From the NCBI GenBank assembly GCA_028709085.1, contig JAQVXQ010000004.1, forward strand, positions 1 to 55,487: DNA of 55,487 nt, written 5' to 3'. Made by a program: the position numbers and the translations under genes. Shown in pieces: positions 9,022 to 14,979 of this stretch. Source of the stretch: Salinivirgaceae bacterium. Its GTDB lineage: Bacteria; Bacteroidota; Bacteroidia; Bacteroidales; Salinivirgaceae. Each line of letters begins with the position of its first letter. Within the stretch, counting starts at the first letter, position 1. The notes under the pieces were generated by a model. It saw only the letters and a program-made list of their open reading frames with translations, was not told the origin of the DNA and ran no database searches.

Positions 9022-9080
9022 TATTGTACAGAGAATTCCAAATAATGATTACGAGATTCTTCACTCCACTACGTTACGTT
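9022..9080 (+). repeat. Direct repeat, copy B
   Basis: The fuller copy of the repeat at 8641-8694, located inside the element with inverted ends. It ends with AGATTCTTCACTCCACTACG, the left flank of the palindrome centred near 9129. Confidence 0.65.
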
Positions 9081-9194
9081 CAGAATGACAGGTGCTTTCG
9101 AGGAAAAAAAGAGGAAGAGAAGGCGGCTTCGCCGCCTTCTCTTCCTCCCTCATCTGTCCGACAGGAATGTCATCCTGAGCGAAGCGAAGGATCT
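9054..9194. repeat. Large imperfect palindrome with a 17-bp perfect core hairpin
   Basis: The outer left arm (9054-9090, AGATTCTTCACTCC...CAGAATGACA) is an imperfect complement of the right arm (9168-9194, TGTCATCCTGAGCG...AAGGATCT). The right arm is of a type familiar from dispersed repeats in many bacterial genomes. The core is a perfect hairpin: arms 9111-9127 and 9131-9147 around TTC. On the minus strand the core is followed by TTTTTTT, so it could also terminate transcription arriving from the minus-strand cluster. Confidence 0.7.
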
Positions 9195-9356
9195 CTAAAA
9201 CTTCATTTTAACTAAACGACATTGATTTAGAAATGTGAGAAATTTCAGCGTGATGGTAAATTTTGGAAGAGCCTAATTGACCAAATCCACTAGTTTTTGG
9301 CGAAGAGCCCAAAATATTTACCAGACAGCAGTAAAAGTTCATAAGCTATCCCAAAT

Positions 9357-9390
9357 AAAAAACCTCCTGTACAAATACAGGAGGTTTTTT
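9357..9390 (-). terminator. Terminator after mrp (bidirectional form)
   Basis: Perfect 15-bp stem AAAAAACCTCCTGTA / TACAGGAGGTTTTTT with a CAAA loop; a run of T follows on either strand. On the minus strand it is about 55 nt past the mrp stop codon, closing the cluster that runs down from 14863. Confidence 0.88.
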
Positions 9391-9443
9391 TATTTATACT
9401 CAATTCAATTTTCGTAAATGAGGTTGTGTTTATTGAATAAAAT

Positions 9444-10256
9444 TTAACTTTTGGCGGTTTTTGAAATCTCATCCACCAAACCCGCAACAATTTTCTCAAA
9501 CGCTACAATTACTTCGGCATTGGATTGATCAAAAACACTCAATCCTTTGTCCGCAGCTTCGCCAACCTCAGCAATAAGAGGTACTTGAGCAATTAATGCC
9601 GTTTTGAGTTCCTGTGCAAGAATGTTTCCACCACCTTTACCAAAGATGTAGTATTTCTCCTCGGGATGCTCTTTTGGTGTAAACCACGACATGTTTTCAA
9701 CCACGCCAAAAATAGGCACATTTAGGTCAACATTTCCAAACATCGAGGCTGCTTTTCGGGCATCGTTCACTGCAATTTCCTGTGGTGTGGTTACCATAAT
9801 TACGCCATCGAGTTTCAATTTCTGCATGGTTGTAAGTTGGATATCGCCCGTTCCAGGAGGGAAATCGACAATCATATAATCAATCTCGCCCCATTGTGTA
9901 TTTTCAAAAAGTTGCATAATGGCGTTTGCTGCCATGGATCCGCGCCAAATCAACCCTTGATCTTTGCGAGTAAAAAAACCAATGGACATAATTTTCATTC
10001 CATATTTTTCAATGGGATACATGATCTCTTTTCCGTTTTCGCTGTTTACGAGTGGGTGTGCATCTTCAAGGTCAAACATTTTAGGAACCGAAGGTCCATA
10101 AATATCCGCATCAACAAGAGCAACCTTATAGCCTTCGCGCGCCAAGGAAACGGCTAAATTCGAGGAAACGGTTGATTTTCCAACTCCGCCTTTACCTGAG
10201 GCCACTGCTATAATGTGTTTTACTCCCGGAATAGCAATTCTTTCAATTCCTGCCAT
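9444..10256 (-). CDS. mrp: Mrp/NBP35-family P-loop ATPase, cysteine-free
   Basis: A 270-residue Mrp/ApbC-type ATPase; the family delivers iron-sulfur clusters to target proteins. The deviant Walker A GKGGVGKST is at residues 21-29, then VDADIYGPSVP and the family signature IVDFPPGTGD. Two features are unusual. The N-terminal DUF59/MIP18 domain of long Mrp proteins is absent, and an in-frame stop just upstream shows it is not a mis-called start. The protein also contains no cysteine at all; the usual C-terminal CxxC region reads NMSWFTPKEHPEEKYYIFG. It may therefore act as a regulatory or partner ATPase rather than a cluster carrier. It lies 157 nt after the paired ferredoxin-ATPases in the same direction, as Mrp-family genes do in orp-type loci. 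Confidence 0.9.
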   Translation of the reverse strand: MAGIERIAIPGVKHIIAVASGKGGVGKSTVSSNLAVSLAREGYKVALVDADIYGPSVPKMFDLEDAHPLVNSENGKEIMYPIEKYGMKIMSIGFFTRKDQGLIWRGSMAANAIMQLFENTQWGEIDYMIVDFPPGTGDIQLTTMQKLKLDGVIMVTTPQEIAVNDARKAASMFGNVDLNVPIFGVVENMSWFTPKEHPEEKYYIFGKGGGNILAQELKTALIAQVPLIAEVGEAADKGLSVFDQSNAEVIVAFEKIVAGLVDEISKTAKS

Positions 10257-10413
10257 ATTTATTAAATTTTTATAGTGTGTAATATTTCCGCCAGTCGATG
10301 CAAAAAGTACGCCTACTGGATATTTATTTCATGTAGATTTAAGATATTTTTCAATTCATAAAACTAATCCATCGTTAACAGATATGACTATCCTCCATGA
10401 GGGCTTGATTTAT

Positions 10414-11289
10414 TTAACGTTCTGCGGGTTTTTGGTTGATTTTCTCAAACACCTGAGCAATCTTTTTTGAAACATCTGATTCTGGAGCATACTCAACAAT
10501 GGATTGACAATTAATCATTGCAGAAACAAATTTCTTGTCAAAAGGGAGTTTGCCCGCTAAATTTATATTCAAATGAACACATAAATCTTCGATTTGCTTT
10601 GTAGCCGTTTCATTTAAATCGTATTTATTAATTAGAACCCATGTTTTTATATTAAATTTTGAGGTCATCTCTACGGTTCGCTTCAAATCATGAATTCCGG
10701 AAAGCGATGGTTCTGTGATAATTAACACATTATCGACACCGGTAATCGATGAAATAACTGCACATCCAATTCCTGGAGGACCATCAATTACAATGGTGTC
10801 TAAATTATTTTCTTTGGCCGTTTTTCTAGCTTCATCGCGCACCATGGCAACCAATTTTCCTGAGTTCTCCTCGCCAGGAGCAAGTTTTCCATAGACCATT
10901 TTTCCATTCCTAAAATCCCCGGAATACATTCGACTTTTATTATTTTCGACCATGGTAATAGCCTGTTCGGGGCATATTCTTGAACATAGATGACAACCAT
11001 CGCAGGTAGTTTCGTTGATAATAATTTTCCCGTTGACTTCAGAAATCGCATCAAATCGACAATAGGTCATGCAAAGTCCACAATCGGTACATTTCGACTC
11101 ATCAATAATTGCCGATTCGCCTGCCACATAAATCTCTTCCTTATGTATTGTTGGGTGAAATAACAAATAAAGATTCGCTGCATCTACATCACAGTCCACT
11201 ACCATAACGCGTTCTGAAAGGGTAGCAAAGGCAGCACTAATACTCGATTTCCCAGTTCCTCCCTTTCCACTAATTACTGCTAATTCCAT
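10414..11289 (-). CDS. MinD-type ATPase with two inserted [4Fe-4S] motifs (ORP3/ORP4-like)
   Basis: A 291-residue P-loop ATPase. Deviant Walker A SGKGGTGKSS is at residues 7-16 and the partner Asp is in VVDCDVDAAN. A bacterial-ferredoxin insertion carries two complete CxxCxxCxxxC motifs: C67-C70-C73-C77 and C96-C99-C102-C106. VIDGPPGIGC is the Walker B/switch region. Family members occur in pairs next to NifX-type proteins in anaerobes, for example with the orange protein in Desulfovibrio, and are thought to build or insert metal-sulfur cofactors. Its start overlaps the end of the homologous gene at 11270 by 20 nt, so the products are translationally coupled and probably form a heterodimer. 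The cofactor made here is unknown. Confidence 0.9.
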   Translation of the reverse strand: MELAVISGKGGTGKSSISAAFATLSERVMVVDCDVDAANLYLLFHPTIHKEEIYVAGESAIIDESKCTDCGLCMTYCRFDAISEVNGKIIINETTCDGCHLCSRICPEQAITMVENNKSRMYSGDFRNGKMVYGKLAPGEENSGKLVAMVRDEARKTAKENNLDTIVIDGPPGIGCAVISSITGVDNVLIITEPSLSGIHDLKRTVEMTSKFNIKTWVLINKYDLNETATKQIEDLCVHLNINLAGKLPFDKKFVSAMINCQSIVEYAPESDVSKKIAQVFEKINQKPAER

Positions 11290-12136
11290 GATTTTTTAAT
11301 ATTTTTATGTATAGAGAATAAAGTTGTTGTGCAAACGCTTCGTCGTGTTCTGCATATAATTCCCCACGGGAATAAACCTCTGCAATTTTCTTACTAAATG
11401 GAATTTCCATTAAAAGAGGAATGTTTTCACTTTTCAAATAATCGTACAGTGCATTATCTCCGAGGTCTGCCCGATTCACTACAACTCCATATTTTTTATT
11501 CATCGTCTTTAGAGTTTCTACGGATTGTCTTAAATCACTCAACCCAAAAGGAGTAGGTTCGGTAATTAAAATAACATAATCGGCACGCTCTACAGTTTGT
11601 ATAAATGGGCACGACGTTCCGGGAGGCGAATCAAATATAACGTGGTCTGTATCGATTTTTTCACTAATACCCGCTTTTAAAACTGGAACCGGTGTATAAA
11701 CGCCCACTTTTAATCGAGTTTCGATGATTGTAGAATCCACAGGAACTTTAAATGTATTTACAACCCCCAATTCCACATCCTTCTCTGTTATTGCACCAAA
11801 TTCACAAGCCACGGAACACGCTCCACAACCATGGCACAAGTCTTCCAATACTCGTATTACCTTTTTCTCTTTGACGTAAAATATGGCGTTATAATTACAC
11901 CATTCATTACATTTATCACAAAAAACACACTTTTCAGAATCGATAACGGGATTTTTTTGCGTTACTGTTTTGGTTTTCACCATCTCTCCTTTAAAGAACA
12001 ACATATCGTTGGGTTCTTCGGAATCGCAATCCACCAACGTTATCTTCTGATTTTGTTTGTGAATAGCATAAAAAAGATTGGTTGACAACAGTGTTTTTCC
12101 TGTTCCTCCCTTTCCACTACCAATGGCTATTTTCAT
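11270..12136 (-). CDS. MinD-type ATPase with two inserted [4Fe-4S] motifs, partner of the next gene
   Basis: A 288-residue paralogue of the gene at 10414. Walker A GSGKGGTGKT is at residues 6-15, and LVDCDSEEPND follows where the partner has VVDCDVDAAN. The two iron-sulfur motifs are C70-C73-C76-C80 and C101-C104-C107-C111, and FDSPPGTSCP is the switch region. The two ATPases differ most in the segment after the ferredoxin insertion, which suggests distinct roles within a heterodimer. It sits 25 nt after the DUF89 gene and overlaps the next gene by 20 nt. Function is inferred from family and context: ATP-dependent assembly or delivery of a metal-sulfur cofactor. Confidence 0.9.
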   Translation of the reverse strand: MKIAIGSGKGGTGKTLLSTNLFYAIHKQNQKITLVDCDSEEPNDMLFFKGEMVKTKTVTQKNPVIDSEKCVFCDKCNEWCNYNAIFYVKEKKVIRVLEDLCHGCGACSVACEFGAITEKDVELGVVNTFKVPVDSTIIETRLKVGVYTPVPVLKAGISEKIDTDHVIFDSPPGTSCPFIQTVERADYVILITEPTPFGLSDLRQSVETLKTMNKKYGVVVNRADLGDNALYDYLKSENIPLLMEIPFSKKIAEVYSRGELYAEHDEAFAQQLYSLYIKILKNHGISSN

Positions 12137-12161
12137 TTATTCAAATATTAAAACATTCAAG

Positions 12162-13025
12162 TTAATTTTCCGCACTCAAATTGCTGCAATAAACTACAAA
12201 GCTACGTGTAGGAACATGCACAATTTCGGCGATTACGTCACATTTCACCATTAGGAGGAAAAATATTCGGGGATCATTCAAATCAACCAGCCCTTCCAAA
12301 TTTCCTTGACCTTTAGAAATTATAAGGTCTGCCGAGTTGAAATATCGTTTAAACTCGTCGCTGCATTGTTCAACAATAGTCGATGGAGCATCGTATCCGT
12401 TGTCAATCACTTTTGCCACATCCGACATATTACACAACAAGGCATCCTGAATGGTAACATCATTTAAAATTGGAGCGCCTTTCACTGCATACACAACGTT
12501 TTTGTGCCCCATTGTTTCGATAAGAAGTCTATCGAAAACGATCTCTCCGGCATTATCGCCTAAAAATAAAATTTGTTTCGCATTCGCGATTTTATTTCGT
12601 AAATATTGTGAGTGATCAACAGCATATTCGGATTTTAAAACGGTGTCAATTGTAGAATCGACTTCAAAGCTAAGGCTTGCGCCATAATCCATTATATTTC
12701 CGGCAATAGACAACCGAATTGCAACATCAATCGGATCTATTGATTGTGCTACAATAGGTTGCCATTTTCGGTATAACTCTAATGCTAACAGATTGCTGTG
12801 ATGCTTTTCTTGTTCGAAAGGATCCGCAATCCCTGTTAATTTCACAAAAATTTTGCTTAATAATCTTTGTATTTCCGGGCTCGACATATCTGTCTCCCGT
12901 TCATAGAAAGCATGAAATTCCTTCAAAAACTCTTCAAAATGCGAGGTGTAAATCCCAAATTTATCAAACAAATTTTCATAGGTTCTCAAAAAACAGGATT
13001 TACAACGGACATCAGAAACGGCCAT
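12162..13025 (-). CDS. DUF89 / ARMT1-like metal-dependent phosphatase
   Basis: A 287-residue DUF89 protein. The family includes metal-dependent damage-control phosphatases that hydrolyse sugar phosphates or phosphopantetheine derivatives, plus an uncharacterised prokaryotic branch. The signature is LGDNAGEIVFDRLL (about residues 155-168), with SKGQGNLEGL (about 239) completing the active site. The N-terminal C8-x-x-C11 pair belongs to the prokaryotic branch and may bind metal. Only three nucleotides separate it from the NifX-type gene upstream, and the paired ATPases follow, so it is part of the metal-cofactor cluster. A housekeeping role in removing a side product is possible; the substrate cannot be read from sequence. 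Confidence 0.85.
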   Translation of the reverse strand: MAVSDVRCKSCFLRTYENLFDKFGIYTSHFEEFLKEFHAFYERETDMSSPEIQRLLSKIFVKLTGIADPFEQEKHHSNLLALELYRKWQPIVAQSIDPIDVAIRLSIAGNIMDYGASLSFEVDSTIDTVLKSEYAVDHSQYLRNKIANAKQILFLGDNAGEIVFDRLLIETMGHKNVVYAVKGAPILNDVTIQDALLCNMSDVAKVIDNGYDAPSTIVEQCSDEFKRYFNSADLIISKGQGNLEGLVDLNDPRIFFLLMVKCDVIAEIVHVPTRSFVVYCSNLSAEN

Positions 13026-13028
13026 CGT

Positions 13029-13397
13029 TTAATGGCTGCATTTATGATCATGACCTGAATCATGATTGCAATAGTTGGCTGTTAAAACCAGTTTGCCATT
13101 AATAAAGTCATTTACAAGATCCTCTGGTTTGTTTAAAGGGGCTCCAATAAAAACATTAATGTTTTGCTGATTAAACAGATCAATTGCTTTTTGACCCATG
13201 CCGCCACCAATCACATCGGTAACTCCAAACTCAGAAACCCAACGAGGGTAAAGTCCGGGCACATGTTCGGGAGGAGTCTCCATATTAACTTTTACTATTT
13301 TTCCGTCAACCACATCGACGATAGCAAATTGTTGGCAGTGGCCAAAATGAGCGCATAAGATCCCATTTTCTGTGGGGATTGCAATTTTCTTATTCAT
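13029..13397 (-). CDS. NifX/NifB-type cofactor-binding protein with His/Cys-rich tail
   Basis: A 122-residue protein of the dinitrogenase iron-molybdenum cofactor (NifX/NifB C-terminal, MTH1175-like) family. The fold begins KKIAIPTENGILCAHFGHCQ, with the conserved HFGHC metal/cofactor-facing loop at about residues 17-21, and continues with DVIGGGMGQKAIDLF. In the orange protein this fold carries a Mo-Cu-S cluster; in nitrogen fixers it shuttles FeMo-co precursors. The extreme C-terminus, CNHDSGHDHKCSH, is a separate metal-binding tail with four His and two Cys. It is one of two family members in the cluster; no nif structural genes are present in the window, so nitrogenase is not the likely client. 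Confidence 0.9.
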   Translation of the reverse strand: MNKKIAIPTENGILCAHFGHCQQFAIVDVVDGKIVKVNMETPPEHVPGLYPRWVSEFGVTDVIGGGMGQKAIDLFNQQNINVFIGAPLNKPEDLVNDFINGKLVLTANYCNHDSGHDHKCSH

Positions 13398-13451
13398 ACT
13401 TTCTTATTTATTAAACATTATTTGAAATTGGCAGGCTGTTTATAAGCCCCC

Positions 13452-13685
13452 TCAAAAACGATTTCTACGTCCTAATCCTCTTCCTCGTTGTCCTCGACCA
13501 AAACCGCCTTGCATATTTCCAAAACGATTATCGGAAGAAATTCCCTCCTCGTTTGGTGCATTTTGATTCTGATTTTGGTTTTGATTTCGTTGTTGGTCGT
13601 TTGCCCCTCTTTGAGCACATTGACCCATTCTACGGCCTGTCATTGGACCTTGTCCAGCAGGGCCTGTTTGATTAAATCCTGGCAT
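13452..13685 (-). CDS. Small Gln/Asn/Arg-rich protein with TGP...GR..GxC motif (DUF5320-like)
   Basis: A 77-residue protein. The N-terminus MPGFNQTGPAGQGPMTGRRMGQC is the signature of small DUF5320-type proteins often found beside NifX-like and MinD-type genes. It is followed by a low-complexity linker with repeated Gln-Asn and a Gly/Arg tail (GRGQRGRGLGRRNRF). There is one Cys, at residue 23. Function is unknown; the positive tail could contact nucleic acid or an acidic partner. It is preceded by the strongest Shine-Dalgarno of the window, which supports the chosen start. A second small protein with the same N-terminal pattern lies immediately upstream in the operon. Confidence 0.8.
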   Translation of the reverse strand: MPGFNQTGPAGQGPMTGRRMGQCAQRGANDQQRNQNQNQNQNAPNEEGISSDNRFGNMQGGFGRGQRGRGLGRRNRF

Positions 13686-13690
13686 ATTAA

Positions 13691-13700
13691 CCTCCTTTTT
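13691..13700 (-). promoter_or_regulatory. Strong Shine-Dalgarno of the 77-residue gene
   Basis: The minus strand reads AAAAAGGAGG followed by five bases and ATG, a near-perfect complement to the 16S tail at ideal spacing. Other genes in this window have weak or no such site, as is usual in Bacteroidota, so this one stands out. Confidence 0.8.
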
Positions 13701-13725
13701 AAATTGTTATAAATAATAAATCATA

Positions 13726-13938
13726 TTACTCCTCGGATTTATTTAGTTTCCCGAGCGATTCTATACCACTTTTAAGACGTTTTCCATGTCCTTCACCTCC
13801 TCCCGATTTACGACGTTTTCCTTTGCCTTTACCAAGCTTTTTCAACAAATCGTCTGTTGAACTCTGTTTACAAACTCCCAGTTTTCTTCCTTTTCCGGGT
13901 TCTCCATTCACGGGACCGGTTCCATCTAATTTTGGCAT
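13726..13938 (-). CDS. Small Lys/Gly-rich protein with TGP...GR..GxC motif (DUF5320-like)
   Basis: A 70-residue basic protein. The start at 13938 is chosen because MPKLDGTGPVNGEPGKGRKLGVC matches the N-terminus of the small protein that follows (MPxxxxTGPxxxxPxxGRxxGxC) and begins seven nucleotides after the upstream stop; a longer frame to 13977 would overlap the NifX-type gene. The rest is a run of Lys/Gly (LGKGKGKRRKSGGGEG) and ends KLNKSEE. There is one Cys, at residue 23, the same place as in the neighbour. Function is unknown; the conserved motif and position point to a role in the metal-cofactor cluster. Confidence 0.75.
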   Translation of the reverse strand: MPKLDGTGPVNGEPGKGRKLGVCKQSSTDDLLKKLGKGKGKRRKSGGGEGHGKRLKSGIESLGKLNKSEE

Positions 13939-13945
13939 AATTTCT

Positions 13946-14266
13946 CTATTTAGTTTCCAACATTGCAATAATTGCATTGATAGTTTTGTCGGGTTCCTTA
14001 ATTGCTATCATTTGAATTTGCAAACTATCGAGCAATGATTTGATTTTCATTCCAAATTCACCCGATATTATTTTGCTAACATCCTTTGCTGCTACTAATT
14101 GAACCGAAGCGGGTCCAGCTCCTTCAGTGGCCTCCTTATTTGGATTTGGAATAAACTCAATGGCTTTTGTGTCTGTATCGTAAATTACGAAAAAGGCACA
14201 ACGTCCAAACCGTGGATCTAAGGTTGAATCCAAATTATTTCCAGTCGATGTAATTGCTACTCTCAT
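13946..14266 (-). CDS. NifX/NifB-type cofactor-binding protein (ORP-like)
   Basis: A 106-residue single-domain member of the NifX/NifB cofactor-binding family. It begins MRVAITSTGNNLDSTLDPRFGRC, the canonical opening strand with the DPRFGRC loop, followed by FFVIYDTDTKAIEFIPNPN and a C-terminal GEFGMKIKSLLDSL helix. This form, without an extra tail, is the one closest in layout to archaeal MTH1175 and to the orange protein. It is the first structural gene after the regulator and is followed in seven nucleotides by a small protein. It probably binds the same cofactor or an intermediate handled by the gene at 13029. Confidence 0.88.
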   Translation of the reverse strand: MRVAITSTGNNLDSTLDPRFGRCAFFVIYDTDTKAIEFIPNPNKEATEGAGPASVQLVAAKDVSKIISGEFGMKIKSLLDSLQIQMIAIKEPDKTINAIIAMLETK

Positions 14267-14296
14267 TTTTTTATGATTTAATTGTGATTAAATATT

Positions 14297-14863
14297 TTAA
14301 TTCTCTCTAGGTTTACGTCGCATTAATGCATTGCATTTGGGACAATTTCGCTCCATACAGGGACTCCCAATTTCATGGGGTTGTTCAAATCCACATTTTG
14401 GACACATACAAATCCCAGCAGTATCCGATTTAACATCGTCAGGTTTTGCATCAACACCCACAATTACAAACTGTTGCGAGTTACACAGTGGGCAATTGTT
14501 GATTGGAATTTCCATTTTTGGATTATTGAATTGACTGTGGCAAGTCCCACATTGATACCAAATGGTGTCGAAATAAACCTTTCCTCCTTCAATGTTCAAT
14601 CGTCGTCCTTCAACAAACGCTTTTGCCAATTTCTTTCGAGTCGAGGAATAAATTCGTGTAAAAGTGGGTCGCGAAACATTCATCTCAACCGATGCTTGAA
14701 AATGGGTTAGCAGGTCGTAATCACACAGTTTTAATGCTTCATACTCTTCGAACAATAAATTTATGGGTTCAGCATTCTCATTTATTTCTCCACCAAATGG
14801 ACTAAACCCCTTAATTTTAGGCGGTTCAAGCAATTTTCGCAAACATTTTCTACGTCGATTCAT
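14297..14863 (-). CDS. DUF134 helix-turn-helix regulator with two zinc ribbons
   Basis: A 188-residue protein: residues 1-95 are the DUF134 domain, with a sigma-70 region-4-like HTH (EEYEALKLCDYDLLTHFQAS...VSRPTFTRIYSSTRKKLAKA). Residues 103-188 form two zinc-ribbon knuckle pairs, C105/C108 with C124/C127 and C154/C157 with C174/C177; C152 and C169 are extra. The DUF134 family occurs at the head of NifX/MinD-type clusters in anaerobes and archaea. Most family members end after the HTH; the ribbon extension could sense metal or redox state. It is first in the minus-strand operon, and its promoter overlaps two palindromes that it may bind, implying autoregulation. Confidence 0.88.
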   Translation of the reverse strand: MNRRRKCLRKLLEPPKIKGFSPFGGEINENAEPINLLFEEYEALKLCDYDLLTHFQASVEMNVSRPTFTRIYSSTRKKLAKAFVEGRRLNIEGGKVYFDTIWYQCGTCHSQFNNPKMEIPINNCPLCNSQQFVIVGVDAKPDDVKSDTAGICMCPKCGFEQPHEIGSPCMERNCPKCNALMRRKPREN

Positions 14864-14870
14864 TCTTTAA

Positions 14871-14906
14871 GAACATTTGTTCATGCAAATATAATGAACA
14901 TATGCT
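14871..14906. promoter_or_regulatory. Tandem palindromic operator pair upstream of the DUF134 gene
   Basis: GAACATTTGTTC (14871-14882, perfect 5-bp arms) and GAACATATGCTC (14895-14906, one imperfect pair) begin exactly 24 bp apart, on much the same helical face. One sits at the expected transcription start of the minus-strand operon, the other between its -33 and -7 boxes. The arrangement is that of a repressor pair; the neighbouring HTH protein is the obvious candidate ligand. Confidence 0.65.
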
Positions 14907-14917
14907 CATAATGCAAA
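14886..14917 (-). promoter_or_regulatory. Promoter of the metal-cofactor cluster
   Basis: On the minus strand TTTG (14917-14914), 20 bp, then TATATTTG (14893-14886) matches the Bacteroidota -33/-7 consensus. The -7 box is 22 nt upstream of the DUF134 start. It overlaps the palindromes listed at 14871-14906. Confidence 0.7.
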
Positions 14918-14979
14918 TATTTTTAATAAATTTGACCAATCTTTAATACTAATTTTCAACAATCAAAAAAACATACCTG

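Larger units (their letters stand above)
8981..9309. mobile_element. MITE-like element with 26-27-bp inverted ends
   Basis: The left end 8981-9006 and right end 9283-9309 are inverted copies: a perfect 14-bp core AAACTAGTGGATTT / AAATCCACTAGTTT preceded by near-matching GGTTCTTCGC / GGCTCTTCGC. The interior has no gene and is dominated by a large imperfect palindrome (about 9054-9194). Size (329 bp), inverted ends and lack of coding capacity fit a miniature inverted-repeat element. Target-site duplication could not be defined because the outer boundary of the repeats is fuzzy. Confidence 0.55.
8509..9443. other. 935-bp repeat-rich intergenic island
   Basis: No credible gene. It contains a 34-bp perfect palindrome in REP-like arms (8740-8821), a direct-repeat pair (8641-8694 and 9022-9080), a 329-bp element with inverted ends (8981-9309) holding a large imperfect palindrome with a 17-bp perfect hairpin, and the terminator at 9357-9390. 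Short inverted repeats near 8518-8576 (GGTCTATT / AATAGACC) may contribute to ending the upstream transcript. A short open frame through 9024-9215 follows the repeats and is not protein-like. Confidence 0.7.

Noticed and set aside
9024..9215. 63-codon frame through the repeat island
   Set aside because: It follows palindromic repeats (Pro/Ser/Lys-rich translation) and has no plausible start signal or protein character.
9290..9499. 69-codon minus-strand frame covering the terminator
   Set aside because: It overlaps the mrp 3' end and runs across the terminator hairpin.
13576..13596. Coding tandem repeat of Gln-Asn codons as a phase-variable microsatellite
   Set aside because: The repeat is six-base, in frame and short; changes in copy number would not shift the frame.
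13726..13977. Longer start for the Lys/Gly-rich small gene
   Set aside because: It would overlap the NifX-type gene, and the internal Met matches the paralogous N-terminus of the next gene.
9444..14863. Nitrogenase or hydrogenase cofactor locus
   Set aside because: The NifX-type genes suggested it, but nifHDK, nifB radical-SAM, nifE/N and hydrogenase genes are all absent from the window.
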